Assembly (NCBI GenBank): GCA_030599175.1
Contig: JAUVON010000093.1
Location: 1 to 9,077, forward strand
From: Desulfobulbaceae bacterium
Lineage (GTDB): Bacteria > Desulfobacterota > Desulfobulbia > Desulfobulbales > Desulfocapsaceae
Reading direction: 5' to 3'
Length of the DNA: 9,077 nucleotides
Shown here: positions 1-6,398 of the stretch, piece by piece
Position numbering within the stretch: the first letter of the stretch is position 1
Layout: each line of letters starts with the position of its first letter
Notes under the pieces: model-generated
The model's database searches: none
Seen by the model: only the letters and a program-made list of their open reading frames with translations
What the model was told of the DNA's origin: nothing
Position numbers and translations under genes: made by a program

Positions 1-1254
1 GGTTACCCCGGCATCAAAGACAGCTTTTAAAAATGCATTGCCATAATCAAAGAAATACGTTCCCTGTTTTGTCAGTTCTTCGATAACTCTGCAGTGTCGG
101 TGCAGACTCTTATCAACCAGACTTTTAAATTTTTTCCTATCGGTAGCAAGCAGTTCTGTTCGTTCCTTAAAGGTCAGCCCCTGGGGACAGTATCCGCCAT
201 CGTATACCACATGGCAGGAAGTCTGGTCGGAAAGAAGATCCACTTTAATCTTTTTTGCTGCCAAATATTCCAGGAGATCTACAATATTACCGTGGTAAGC
301 AATGGATGTATTGTCTTTCGCGGTTACTGCTTCAGCCGCGATTTTCAAGACTTCGTCCATATCATCCGAGACAATATCAACCCATCCCTGCTGGTGCCTG
401 GTGGTTATCCTGGAAAGATCAACTTCGGCGGTTATGGAGACGGCACCGGTGATTTTGGCAGCTTTTGGCTGGGCGCCGCTCATGCCCCCAAGACCGGAGG
501 TGACAAAAAGCAGTCCGGCAAGATCTTTATCGTCAGCCACATTGCACATCTGACGTCCGGCGTTGAGCAGAGTGTTGTAGGTACCATGGACAATACCCTG
601 GGGGCCTATATACATCCATCCGCCGGCGGTCATCTGCCCGTAGGAGGAAACACCCATCTGGGCAGCAATTTCCCAGTCATCCGGGTTGTCATATAAACCA
701 ACCATCAGGCCGTTGGTGATGATAACTCTCGGATTGTCAGGACTGGATTGAAACAATCCAAGGGGATGGCCCGACTGCATAACGAGGGTCTGGTTTTCAG
801 TCAGTACCTGCAGATATTTTTTAATGAGCCGCAGCTGCATCCAGTCATGACAGACACTGCCTGTTTCCCCATAGGTGACAAGTTCATAAGGATAGAGCGC
901 CACATCAAAACTGAGATTGTTATCAATCATCAGCTGAAAGGCTTTGCCTGCCAGGCACTCACCTTTGTATTCATCGACGGGGCGTGGCTTGATGATTCCT
1001 TCAGGCCTGAAGCGATAGCCGTAAATTCGGCCAAGAGTCCTGAGTTCTTCCAGGAATTCTGGAATCAATATGGCATGATGCTGTTCGGCAATGTAACGAA
1101 GAGCATTTTTCAGAGCAGTCCTGGTCTGCACTTTATTCAACCGGAAACCGCGATCAGGCGCACGTCGAATACCTTCTTGAAAGATAGTTTTTTCAGGTAA
1201 TTCGTCATCAAGTCGAATTGTCATGGAGTGAGAAATATCTAAATTGGTAAGCAT
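1..1254 (-). CDS. hutU: Urocanate hydratase (urocanase), long form, 3' end cut off by window edge
   Basis: Second step of histidine breakdown: hydrates urocanate to 4-imidazolone-5-propionate using tightly bound NAD+, in the cytoplasm. My minus-strand translation is open for 418 codons from ATG at 1254 to the window edge. Clear urocanase signatures are YGQMTAGGWMYIGPQGIVHGT (from residue 205) and the nucleotide-binding loop GLGGMSGAQPKA (254-265). The N-terminal part (RPEGIIKPRPVDEYKG, then MQSGHPLGLFQSS) resembles the long eukaryote-like urocanase branch of roughly 660-680 residues, not the ~555-residue Pseudomonas type, so about 250 residues probably lie outside. The start is supported by AAGGAGGA on the minus strand (1259-1266), 4 nt before the ATG. 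It is transcribed divergently from hutH and hutC, with a HutC operator on its predicted promoter. The plus strand here has misleading long open frames. Confidence 0.95.
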   Translation of the reverse strand, partial: MLTNLDISHSMTIRLDDELPEKTIFQEGIRRAPDRGFRLNKVQTRTALKNALRYIAEQHHAILIPEFLEELRTLGRIYGYRFRPEGIIKPRPVDEYKGECLAGKAFQLMIDNNLSFDVALYPYELVTYGETGSVCHDWMQLRLIKKYLQVLTENQTLVMQSGHPLGLFQSSPDNPRVIITNGLMVGLYDNPDDWEIAAQMGVSSYGQMTAGGWMYIGPQGIVHGTYNTLLNAGRQMCNVADDKDLAGLLFVTSGLGGMSGAQPKAAKITGAVSITAEVDLSRITTRHQQGWVDIVSDDMDEVLKIAAEAVTAKDNTSIAYHGNIVDLLEYLAAKKIKVDLLSDQTSCHVVYDGGYCPQGLTFKERTELLATDRKKFKSLVDKSLHRHCRVIEELTKQGTYFFDYGNAFLKAVFDAGVT

Positions 1255-1298
1255 AATTTCCTCCTTCAGATGGATGTAGCTTTTCTCAACAATTCCCC

Positions 1299-1327
1299 AA
1301 TATACTTCGCATAAAATGTATATACAA
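1299..1327 (-). promoter_or_regulatory. Predicted sigma70-type promoter of hutU
   Basis: Reading the minus strand, a -35 box TTGTAT (1322-1327) is separated by exactly 17 nt from a -10 box TATATT (1299-1304, 5 of 6 to TATAAT). This would start transcription about 35-40 nt before the hutU ATG. The -35 box lies inside the HutC operator 1316-1327, so bound repressor would exclude RNA polymerase. Assigned by eye from consensus and spacing. Confidence 0.55.
1316..1327. promoter_or_regulatory. HutC operator 1 (hutU side)
   Basis: The core 1317-1326 is the perfect palindrome TGTATATACA, matching the TGTA-N2-TACA site described for HutC repressors of Pseudomonas. An identical 12-mer (ATGTATATACAA) occurs at 1473-1484, and the hutC gene is nearby. 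It covers the predicted -35 of hutU, so binding should repress hutU until urocanate accumulates. The site is seen in the sequence; binding is inferred. Confidence 0.75.
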
Positions 1328-1427
1328 CTGTTTTCATCTGTAAGGATGCAGAAGAGCATTGTATGGGCTGGAATATTTCAACAATATCTTGTCATATGCC
1401 TTTATATGTGCAAATTAGTTGTATTCT

Positions 1428-1439
1428 TGAGACGTCTCA
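1428..1439. promoter_or_regulatory. 12-bp perfect palindrome between the two HutC operators
   Basis: TGAGACGTCTCA is a perfect palindrome in the hutU-hutH divergent region, 45 bp (centre to centre) upstream of operator 2. It does not resemble the HutC core. It could bind a second regulator, for example one for nitrogen or carbon status, but its identity is unknown and chance is possible. Confidence 0.3.
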
Positions 1440-1452
1440 GTAGAGTAAAAAC

Positions 1453-1481
1453 TTGTAATATTTAATAATAATATGTATATA
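1453..1481 (+). promoter_or_regulatory. Possible hutH-hutC promoter
   Basis: TTGTAA (1453-1458) and TATATA (1476-1481, 4 of 6 to consensus) are 17 nt apart in a very A/T-rich stretch. The -10 candidate lies inside HutC operator 2, consistent with repression. Other A/T-rich hexamers nearby could serve instead, so the assignment is weak. Confidence 0.3.
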
Positions 1482-1484
1482 CAA
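1473..1484. promoter_or_regulatory. HutC operator 2 (hutH side)
   Basis: A second exact copy of ATGTATATACAA, with perfect palindromic core TGTATATACA at 1474-1483, lies 68 bp before the hutH ATG. It is positioned to control hutH and hutC, making hutC autoregulated. Its centre is 157 bp from that of operator 1, close to 15 helical turns. Confidence 0.75.
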
Positions 1485-1551
1485 TTAACCTTCAGGGCCA
1501 ATTTACAACTTCACCTGAATAGTTACAAACAATCATACAATTGGAAAAAAT

Positions 1552-3084
1552 ATGAAAGAACTTCACATGTTACCCGGCAAGATGACACTGCAGCAGTTAC
1601 GCACTGTTTCGAGAAATAACATTCGAATTCAACTTGATCCTGCCTGTAAAGATGCAATCAGGAAATCAGTGGAAACTGTGGCGGATGTGATCAACTCAGG
1701 TAGAGTGATCTACGGTATCAATACAGGTTTCGGGTTACTGGCAAATACTGTCATTCCAAACGAGGAACTTGAACATTTACAGCGCTCGATTGTCCTTTCC
1801 CATGCTGCGGGGATTGGAGATTTTATGGATGAGTCGACAACCCGACTGTTGATGGTGCTGAAGATCAACAGCCTGGCTCGTGGCTACTCAGGTATTCGTC
1901 TGGAGGTTATCAATGGTTTGATTAAACTGGTTAATGCCGAAGTGTATCCCTGCATCCCTAAAAAAGGATCAGTTGGAGCGTCGGGAGATTTAGCACCGCT
2001 GGCACATATGAGCACCACTCTGCTCGGGGAGGGGGAAGTTCATTATAAAGGACAGAGGGTGACAGGCAGAGAAGGTCTTAAAATTGCCGGACTGGAGCCA
2101 ATTGTGCTTGGTCCAAAGGAAGGGCTTGCTCTTCTTAACGGCACCCAGGCCTCCACGGCATTTGCTCTCCAGGGACTGTTTGCTGCAGAAGACCTCTTTG
2201 CAGCAGCACTTGTCGCAGGTAGCCTCAGTGTGGAGGCAGCTCTCGGAAGCAGACGGCCTTTTGAGCATTCAATCCATGAGGTTCGTGGACATCAGAGTCA
2301 AATTGATACCGCCGCTGCTTTTCGTCATCTGCTGGATGCAACGAGTGAAATAGGTGCTTCCCATAAACAGTGTGAAGGTGTTCAGGATCCTTATTCCCTT
2401 AGATGTCAGCCACAGGTAATGGGGGCCTGTCTCAATCAGATTAGAAATAGTGCAAAAGTTCTTGTGACTGAAGCAAATGCAGTCTCAGATAACCCTCTGG
2501 TTTTCTCTGACAGTTGCGATATTATCTCAGGCGGGAATTTTCATGCTGAGCCGGTTGCCATGGTAGCGGATAACCTGGCACTTGCTCTTGCCGAAATTGG
2601 ATCGATCTCCGAGAGAAGAATCGCGTTACTTATTGATACCCATATGAGTAAGTTGCCACCCTTCCTGGTGGAAAAGGGCGGGCTCAACTCAGGTTTTATG
2701 ATCGCCCAGGTGACATCGGCTGCCCTTGCCAGCGAGAATAAATCCCTTGCTCATCCTGCATCGGTAGACAGCCTGCCTACCTCGGCCAACCAGGAAGATC
2801 ATGTGTCGATGGCTGCTTTTGCCGGTCGCAGGCTGGCGGATATGGCTGAAAATACGGCAGGGGTTCTGGCAATTGAACTTCTTGCTGCCTGTCAGGGCCT
2901 AGATTTCAGGACACCTCTCAGGAGTTCAGCGTCTCTTGAGAAAGCAAAGAGTATGCTCCGTGAACTGGTACCTTTTTATGACCGGGATCGGTATTTTGCA
3001 CCTGACATTGAGAAGGCTGGTAGTCTGATCACCTCTGGTACTTTGAATTCTCTGGCAATAAAGGATCTTTTGCCTAGCTTCTAA
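1552..3084 (+). CDS. hutH: Histidine ammonia-lyase (histidase)
   Basis: Removes ammonia from L-histidine to give trans-urocanate, the first step of histidine catabolism; cytoplasmic, and a homotetramer in known members. The product is 510 residues, the usual bacterial length. The MIO electrophile forms from Ala143-Ser144-Gly145 in [15 protein letters not shown], the family hallmark. Also visible are YGINTGFG (Tyr54), [14 protein letters not shown] (Tyr281, Arg284), the NFHAEP segment and the late NQEDHVSM segment. The ATG at 1552 is supported because MKELxxxPGxxTLxQLR lines up with the N-terminus of characterised histidases. Its ribosome site is weak (GGA at 1543-1545). The stop overlaps the next ATG (TAATG), so hutC is probably translationally coupled. 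A HutC operator lies 68 bp upstream. Confidence 0.97.
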   Translation: MKELHMLPGKMTLQQLRTVSRNNIRIQLDPACKDAIRKSVETVADVINSGRVIYGINTGFGLLANTVIPNEELEHLQRSIVLSHAAGIGDFMDESTTRLLMVLKINSLARGYSGIRLEVINGLIKLVNAEVYPCIPKKGSVGASGDLAPLAHMSTTLLGEGEVHYKGQRVTGREGLKIAGLEPIVLGPKEGLALLNGTQASTAFALQGLFAAEDLFAAALVAGSLSVEAALGSRRPFEHSIHEVRGHQSQIDTAAAFRHLLDATSEIGASHKQCEGVQDPYSLRCQPQVMGACLNQIRNSAKVLVTEANAVSDNPLVFSDSCDIISGGNFHAEPVAMVADNLALALAEIGSISERRIALLIDTHMSKLPPFLVEKGGLNSGFMIAQVTSAALASENKSLAHPASVDSLPTSANQEDHVSMAAFAGRRLADMAENTAGVLAIELLAACQGLDFRTPLRSSASLEKAKSMLRELVPFYDRDRYFAPDIEKAGSLITSGTLNSLAIKDLLPSF

Positions 3085-3902
3085 TGCCGGTAATACAGCA
3101 AAATCACATGAAAACTGAAATGACCACAGGCAGACAGAGAGCAGAGGAATTCCTTGTGAAAAATACTATCGATCCGCTGCTTCCGCGCTATCAGCAGGTT
3201 AAAGAGTTTATTTTGTCTCGAATAGACAGTGGGGAGTTGCAGGCTGAGATGAAAATCGAGTCAGAAAATAGACTTGTTGAGCTGCTGGGCGTTTCAAGAA
3301 TGACTGTAAACCGTGCACTTCGTGAGTTGACAAGTGAAGGAAAGTTGACGCGAATTCAGGGCGCAGGCACATTTGTTGCCAGCCAGAAGCCTCAATCAGC
3401 TTTACTTGAAGTTCAGTCAATTGCCGGGGAAATTCGCAGCAGAGGAGGTGTTTACTCCTGTGATATTAAACTTCTGGCAGAGGAAAAGGCCAAACCCTCA
3501 CTGGCTATGGCCATGGGACTTCAGTCATATGGCCCGGTGTATCATTCAATAATCGTACATATGGACACAGGAACAGCCATCCAGCTTGCAGACAGATATG
3601 TTAACCCGGCAATTGCACCAGACTATTTAGCACAGGATTTCTCAGAAATATCTCCTAATGAATACCTGTTAAGCCTTTTTCCTATCTCGGAAGTAGAGCA
3701 TGTGGTGGAGGCTGTGATTGCCGATGGCTGGATACGGGATCTGCTGCAGATCAATGAGGCGGAGCCGTGTCTGGTTCTCCATCGTACTACCTGGGTAAAA
3801 AATGGAATAGCTACAAAAAGCAGCTTTTTTTATCCCGGTTCCCGTTATACAATTGGTGGTCGGTTTACTCCGTCAAGTCGGGGGAGTATTCGGGTCACTT
3901 GA
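3084..3902 (+). CDS. hutC: HutC, GntR-family (HutC/UTRA) histidine-utilisation repressor
   Basis: Urocanate-responsive repressor of hut genes. From the first ATG it has 272 residues. A GntR winged helix-turn-helix spans about 33-100 (YQQVKEFILSRIDSGE, SENRLVELLGVSRMTVNRAL, wing RIQGAGTFVA). A UTRA effector domain follows from about 110 to the end, with the LHRTTWVKNG segment typical of the family. It overlaps the hutH stop as TAATG. The start is uncertain: a GTG at 3156 has AGAGGA (3143-3148) 7 nt upstream and gives 248 residues, the length I recall for Pseudomonas HutC, while the ATG at 3084 has no close Shine-Dalgarno. The two TGTATATACA sites upstream of hutH are the expected targets, implying autoregulation. 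Confidence 0.93.
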   Translation: MPVIQQNHMKTEMTTGRQRAEEFLVKNTIDPLLPRYQQVKEFILSRIDSGELQAEMKIESENRLVELLGVSRMTVNRALRELTSEGKLTRIQGAGTFVASQKPQSALLEVQSIAGEIRSRGGVYSCDIKLLAEEKAKPSLAMAMGLQSYGPVYHSIIVHMDTGTAIQLADRYVNPAIAPDYLAQDFSEISPNEYLLSLFPISEVEHVVEAVIADGWIRDLLQINEAEPCLVLHRTTWVKNGIATKSSFFYPGSRYTIGGRFTPSSRGSIRVT

Positions 3903-3980
3903 AAAGCAGAAGCAGGAGCAATCGCTGCCGGAATAGCGGGGAAGAATGCCGGCCCCTCGCCATGCACTTTCTCAACTCCG

Positions 3981-4006
3981 AGGACGGTCTTGCAGGAGTC
4001 CTTTTT
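3981..4006 (+). terminator. Weak candidate terminator after hutC
   Basis: A short hairpin AGGAC (3981-3985) / GTCCT (3998-4002) is followed directly by a T run (4002-4006). The stem is only 5 bp with a 12-nt loop, and a competing pairing ACTCC/GGAGT exists. Its position between two same-strand units fits termination of hutHC, but the structure is weak. Confidence 0.25.
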
Positions 4007-4014
4007 GTTGATGC

Positions 4015-4023
4015 TGTTATAAA
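4015..4023 (+). promoter_or_regulatory. Possible extended -10 promoter of the isomerase-kinase operon
   Basis: TGTTATAAA fits an extended -10 element (TG-N-TATAAT with 5 of 6 in the hexamer). It would place the start about 49 nt before the ATG at 4079. No good -35 is present at the right distance. It supports the isomerase-kinase pair being a transcription unit separate from hutHC. Confidence 0.35.
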
Positions 4024-4078
4024 ATCGAAATAATGACAGCAATAGGGAAAAAGTTTACAGGTAACAAAGGGAGCCTTT

Positions 4079-4774
4079 ATGAAGCGTTCCGAAATAAATA
4101 GAGAAATTGAAAAGGCAAAGAGATTGTTTGAAAGTATAGGTTTTAAACTTCCACCCTTCGCATTCTGGGCTGCAGATGAGTGGGCCGGAAAGGGGAGCGA
4201 AGTTGATGAAATTGTAGATAACATGCTTGGCTGGGATGTAACGGACTTCGGTTGTGGAAATTTTGATAAAACCGGCCTTCTCCTTTTTACTATTCGAAAT
4301 GGGAACAGTGCCAAAAAAAAGAAATATCCAAAAACTTATGCTGAAAAACTTATGATCATAAAGGAAGGGCAGCTGGCTCCCATGCATTTTCACTGGGAAA
4401 AACAGGAGGATATTATTAACAGGGGCGGTGGGAAGCTGATTCTTGTTCTCCACCGGGCGACAGAAGATGAAGAATTTTCTGATGAACCTCTGTCTGTATC
4501 TATTGATGGAATTAAAAAAGAGTTTGAGGCTGGTTCTGAAATTATACTTGAACCGGGGGGATCCATTTTTCTTGAACCCTTCATGTACCATACATTCTAT
4601 CAGCAAAAGGGTAGTGGTCCAGTTGTCATCGGCGAGGTTTCTGCAGTAAATGATGATGAAAATGATAATCGGTTCTTTGATCCCATTGGTCGATTTCCTG
4701 CTATAAAAGAAGATGAAAAACCCATACATCTATTGTGCACTGAATACAAAAAATGGCTCAATATACACTCATAG
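4079..4774 (+). CDS. D-lyxose isomerase (cupin-type D-lyxose/D-mannose ketol-isomerase)
   Basis: 231 residues, strongly resembling the ~227-residue D-lyxose isomerase family characterised from pathogenic E. coli. That family interconverts D-lyxose and D-xylulose and also acts on D-mannose/D-fructose. The metal-binding cupin motif is intact: His103 and His105 (PMHFHW), Glu110 (QEDIINRGGG) and His171 (MYHTF), the same numbering I recall for the E. coli enzyme. YPKTYAEKLMIIKEGQ and IGEVSxVNDDxNDN are further family blocks. No signal peptide or membrane segment, so cytoplasmic. AAGGGAG (4067-4073) lies 5 nt before the ATG. The 3' end overlaps the kinase gene by 22 nt, which argues for a joint pathway. 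Which sugar is the physiological substrate cannot be read from sequence. Confidence 0.88.
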   Translation: MKRSEINREIEKAKRLFESIGFKLPPFAFWAADEWAGKGSEVDEIVDNMLGWDVTDFGCGNFDKTGLLLFTIRNGNSAKKKKYPKTYAEKLMIIKEGQLAPMHFHWEKQEDIINRGGGKLILVLHRATEDEEFSDEPLSVSIDGIKKEFEAGSEIILEPGGSIFLEPFMYHTFYQQKGSGPVVIGEVSAVNDDENDNRFFDPIGRFPAIKEDEKPIHLLCTEYKKWLNIHS

Positions 4775-5640
4775 GCATTGGGGAAATTCTATGGGATGAA
4801 TTCCCAGGCTCAAAGCAACTGGGGGGTGCTCCTGCCAATTTTGCTTTTCACGCTTCCGGACTTGGTGCCAGTGGGCTGGTTATCAGCTCTATTGGCGATG
4901 ATCAGCGAGGGAGAGAAATTGAAATTCTGCTGGAGAAGAGCGGGGTTTCATCGCTATTGTATAGAGATCCGGATCATCCAACGGGCAGAGTCAGTGTTAA
5001 AACAGATGAAAAAGGAATGGTGGATTATCTCATTCATGAAGACTCCGCATGGGATTTTCTCTTCTTTGGGCCGTCTTTTAGCGATGTAGCCAGGCAGGCT
5101 GATGCGGTCTGTTTCGGAACTCTGGCCCAACGGAATCAGATATCCGGCAAAACCATAATAAAATTTATCCGGGAAACGAGAAAAAACTGCTTGAAAATTT
5201 TTGATATCAACCTGAGACAACACTACTACTCTAAAGAAGTTATATTAGAGCTGCTTGATTTAGCCGATGTTGTAAAACTTAACCAAGAAGAACTCGATAT
5301 TGTCATCCCTATGTTTTTGTCAGGGGGGGAGGAGACCGATTACCTTGAAGAATTAATATTAATGTTTGGCCTTGATCTGATTGTTTTAACCAAAGGAAAA
5401 GAGGGGAGTCGTATCTTTGCAGACAGAAATAATGATTCATTCCATAAACCCAATTCAATACAGATAGTAGACAGCGTAGGTGCTGGAGATTCTTTTACAG
5501 CTGCTGTTGCCCTCGGTCTTTTAAAGGGATTCAGCCTGGAAAAAATTAACAGGACAGCAAGTTCAGTTGCATCCTATGTCTGTTCAAAAAAGGGAGCAAC
5601 TCCCATCATCCCTGAAGAGATTATCTCTTCAATGAAGTGA
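4753..5640 (+). CDS. PfkB-family carbohydrate kinase, fructokinase-like
   Basis: 295 residues, normal for ribokinase/PfkB sugar kinases, which transfer the ATP gamma-phosphate to a sugar hydroxyl in the cytoplasm. Visible are the N-terminal GIGEILWDEFPG, the sugar-binding glycine segment LGGAPANFAFHASGLG (23-38), FDINLRQ (150-156), the VLTKGKEGS segment, and the PfkB signature DSVGAGDSF (240-248) with predicted catalytic base Asp246. The opening GEILWDxFP and FDINLR segments are typical of fructokinase-like members. The start overlaps the isomerase gene by 22 nt and has little Shine-Dalgarno, so translation is probably coupled. Inference: it phosphorylates the ketose made by the isomerase, fructose to fructose 6-phosphate or xylulose to its phosphate. 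Specificity is not proven. Confidence 0.88.
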   Translation: MAQYTLIGIGEILWDEFPGSKQLGGAPANFAFHASGLGASGLVISSIGDDQRGREIEILLEKSGVSSLLYRDPDHPTGRVSVKTDEKGMVDYLIHEDSAWDFLFFGPSFSDVARQADAVCFGTLAQRNQISGKTIIKFIRETRKNCLKIFDINLRQHYYSKEVILELLDLADVVKLNQEELDIVIPMFLSGGEETDYLEELILMFGLDLIVLTKGKEGSRIFADRNNDSFHKPNSIQIVDSVGAGDSFTAAVALGLLKGFSLEKINRTASSVASYVCSKKGATPIIPEEIISSMK

Positions 5641-5691
5641 AAAGCTAACCTTGTTGAATGAGAGAAGCGCCTGATTACCGTGTAGGGTTGT

Positions 5692-6165
5692 TTATTGTGA
5701 CGGAAGACGGATTGTAAGAACAGGGACTTTGCATTCATCTACGACCCCTCGGGCAACGGATCCGAGCAATAATTTGCTGATTTTGCTCTGCCCGTGAGTG
5801 CCCATGATAACTATATCATAGTTGCCTTTATCGGCAGTAGTGAGAATCTCATCGACGGGATGACCTGCCTTAACGATGATATTGTCAAGATCAATATCAC
5901 AATTGGGAAGATCCTTTAACCTTTCTCTGCATGTACTGAGTATCTCATCTTTTTTTGATTTTATAGCCTTTTTCCGGTCATCATTGATGGAAGGAGAAGA
6001 TCGGTCGCCGGCAAAACGAGTAATCTCCTTAAATAACTCGGGTATGATGTGGATAACGGTAATGTCCGCATCGTACTTTTCAGCAAGACTTCTGGCCCAG
6101 GTCATTGCAGATTTGGCAGTTTCAGATAAATCAGTCGCATAGAGTATTTTATTTACTTGTGACAT
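5692..6165 (-). CDS. Universal stress protein, single UspA domain, ATP-binding type
   Basis: 157 residues, one Usp domain. It starts with the KILYATDLSETA first-strand segment. It carries a complete nucleotide motif G-2x-G-9x-G-(S/T): Gly122-Thr-His-Gly125, nine residues, Gly135-Ser136, ending VVDECKVPVLTIR. This places it with ATP-binding Usp proteins, typically soluble dimers induced by stress or growth arrest. AAGGGA (6173-6178) on the minus strand lies 7 nt before the ATG. It converges with the sugar kinase (51-bp gap, no clear terminator) and diverges from a second, tandem-domain Usp gene 233 bp away, suggesting shared stress control. Its specific role is unknown. Confidence 0.92.
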   Translation of the reverse strand: MSQVNKILYATDLSETAKSAMTWARSLAEKYDADITVIHIIPELFKEITRFAGDRSSPSINDDRKKAIKSKKDEILSTCRERLKDLPNCDIDLDNIIVKAGHPVDEILTTADKGNYDIVIMGTHGQSKISKLLLGSVARGVVDECKVPVLTIRLPSQ

Positions 6166-6205
6166 GGTATTTTCCCTTATGAGTATGAAAGAAAGGCAAT
6201 CAGTG

Positions 6206-6235
6206 ATTATCGTATCTCTTGTTCTAATTTGTCAT
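6206..6235 (-). promoter_or_regulatory. Predicted promoter of the single-domain usp gene
   Basis: On the minus strand, -35 ATGACA (6230-6235, 5 of 6) and -10 GATAAT (6206-6211, 5 of 6) are 18 nt apart. This would start transcription near 6199, about 34 nt before the ATG at 6165. Confidence 0.4.
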
Positions 6236-6267
6236 ATGCACAATACAAAAAAGTAAGTATACTTCCC

Positions 6268-6280
6268 CTATTGTCAATAG
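6268..6280. promoter_or_regulatory. Perfect 13-bp palindrome in the divergent usp region
   Basis: CTATTG-T-CAATAG reads the same on both strands around one central base. It contains a TTGACA on the minus strand and TTGTCA on the plus strand, so it could act as a -35 region or as a regulator site. A smaller palindrome, AAGTATACTT, lies just beside it at 6255-6264. Regulator unknown. Confidence 0.3.
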
Positions 6281-6321
6281 TATGGAGAAGAAGCCGTATG
6301 TAATGAACATGATACTTCATC

Positions 6322-6342
6322 AAATCATTTATCCAATGATTT
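6322..6342. promoter_or_regulatory. Inverted repeat upstream of the tandem usp gene, operator-like
   Basis: AAATCATT and AATGATTT are perfect 8-bp arms around a 5-nt spacer (TATCC), 56 bp before the ATG at 6399. The dyad suits a dimeric regulator. As a hairpin it would be weak, being almost all A/T, and it is not followed by a usable T run relative to any upstream gene. Confidence 0.35.
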
Positions 6343-6374
6343 TTAAAAATTTCGATTTATTCGGGCTGGGATTG

Positions 6375-6380
6375 TATAAT
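6375..6380 (+). promoter_or_regulatory. Possible -10 box of the tandem usp gene
   Basis: A perfect TATAAT stands 18 nt before the ATG. No convincing -35 lies 16-18 nt upstream, and transcription from here would begin inside the ribosome site, leaving a leader of about 12 nt. An activator-dependent promoter or a chance match are both possible. Confidence 0.25.
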
Positions 6381-6398
6381 GAATAAAGGGAGGAGGAT

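Noticed and set aside
94..1200. Long plus-strand open frames of 200 and 150 codons
   Set aside because: They lie opposite the uninterrupted urocanase frame on the minus strand, which carries unmistakable family motifs. Their own translations look like no known protein.
3936..3956. GGGG / CCCC pairing after hutC
   Set aside because: Only 4 bp with a 12-nt loop and no T run. It is no better than chance in this G/C-richer stretch.
3767..4033. Plus-strand 88-codon frame running past the end of hutC
   Set aside because: Most of it overlaps the UTRA domain of hutC in another frame. There is no ribosome site and no recognisable protein pattern in the part beyond hutC.
4055..4729. 224-codon minus-strand open frame over the isomerase gene
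   Set aside because: It is antisense to the isomerase, which has all its metal ligands and a good ribosome site. The antisense product shows no recognisable family and odd composition.
5641..5691. Terminator between the converging kinase and usp genes
   Set aside because: I could find no stem longer than 4 bp with a T run on either strand in these 51 bases.
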